Positions 5,310 to 5,538 of a stretch of 5,538 bases of DNA are shown in pieces. The DNA comes from Clostridia bacterium (GTDB lineage: Bacteria > Bacillota_A > Clostridia > Oscillospirales > CAG-382): the NCBI GenBank assembly GCA_017517985.1, contig JAFWWX010000231.1:1-5538 (forward strand). The letters run 5' to 3'. The position numbers were made by a program, and so were the translations under genes. The notes below the pieces were generated by a model, which made no database searches, was not told where the DNA came from, and worked only from the letters and a program-made list of their open reading frames with translations. Positions within the stretch are counted from its first letter, which is position 1; the number at the start of each line of letters is the position of its first letter.

Positions 5310-5538
5310 AATTAACTGCAGCACAACAAAAGTTGGTAGAAGATAATCTCGGTTTGGTGGGTAAGGTTATTGCGCAAAAGGTCCATGGGCTTCACAATAT
5401 CCCGTACTATACCTATGATGATCTCTTCCAGATTGGATGTATAGGACTTAGTAAAGCAGCAGCAACAGATAAAGGCGGCGTGTTTTCTACCTACGCTTAC
5501 AGACTCATTTGGAATGAAATCTGTGACGCTCTCGTGTA
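5306..5538 (+). CDS. Sigma-70 family RNA polymerase sigma factor, N-terminal part (3' partial)
   Basis: Seventy-seven codons are visible from ATG 5306, in frame 2, and the gene runs off the right edge. The product begins MKLTAAQQKLVEDNLGLVGK, typical of small alternative sigma factors of Clostridia and their phages. It continues into sigma region 2: YDDLFQIGCIGLSKAAA matches the region 2.1/2.2 core RNA polymerase-binding pattern DLxQxGxxGLxxA, and FSTYAYRLIWNEI matches the following FSxYAxxxIxxxI pattern near region 2.3. The -10-recognition and region 4 parts are outside the window. The ATGA overlap with the DUF3268 gene implies co-expression. Its regulon cannot be told from the sequence; a sporulation, stress or mobile-element role are all possible. 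Confidence 0.92.
   Translation, partial: MKLTAAQQKLVEDNLGLVGKVIAQKVHGLHNIPYYTYDDLFQIGCIGLSKAAATDKGGVFSTYAYRLIWNEICDALV

Noticed and set aside
5131..5346. Forward 71-codon open frame overlapping the DUF3268 and sigma genes
   Set aside because: It is out of frame with both recognised proteins, has no SD sequence before its ATG, and its product has no recognisable feature.
1..5538. Mobile element, CRISPR array or tRNA gene
   Set aside because: I see no transposase or integrase, no short spaced direct repeats with unique spacers, and no cloverleaf; the only tandem repeats are protein-coding.

Overview
The window looks like a chromosomal piece from a gut-type Clostridia bacterium (Firmicutes; Oscillospiraceae/Ruminococcaceae or Lachnospiraceae are my best guess). 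The reasons are the S-layer homology (SLH) surface protein with clostridial Cys-rich repeats, strong AGGAGG-type ribosome binding sites, a TTG start, a near-consensus housekeeping promoter and moderate GC. The taxonomy is inference. All genes found lie on the + strand.

Region 1 (1-3876) is the 3' part of a very large secreted cell-wall protein. Its reading frame is open at the left edge, and 1291 residues are visible. In order it has five tandem 38-residue Cys-rich repeats, about eight beta-sandwich-like repeats of roughly 97 residues, acidic and poly-Gly linkers, and a C-terminal SLH module for non-covalent anchoring to the cell wall. Forty-eight bases downstream of a strong intergenic hairpin (3889-3914) is a small membrane protein (3936-4445) with a signal peptide, one C-terminal transmembrane helix and an acidic cytoplasmic tail. 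The pair looks like an envelope unit.

Region 2 (4446-4841) has no gene but is the most interesting part of the window. A TTGACA-N17-TATACT promoter with an extended -10 TG (4536-4564) drives a leader of about 270 nt. The leader can fold into a branched domain closed by a perfect 9-bp helix (4580-4588 with 4686-4694). This is followed by a 16-bp terminator-like stem ending in a T6 run (4708-4818). The left arm of that stem can instead form a local hairpin (4704-4729), so the two folds exclude each other. This has the layout of a riboswitch or attenuator.

Region 3 (4842-5538) is the operon controlled by that leader. It encodes a DUF3268-type zinc-finger protein (4842-5309), then a sigma-70 family sigma factor whose start overlaps the upstream stop (ATGA) and which runs off the right edge. 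A structured RNA motif named after DUF3268 has, as I recall, been reported upstream of such genes; I could not check whether this leader belongs to it. The inferred picture is a strong constitutive promoter with an RNA-level gate on production of a small zinc-finger protein and a specialised sigma factor.
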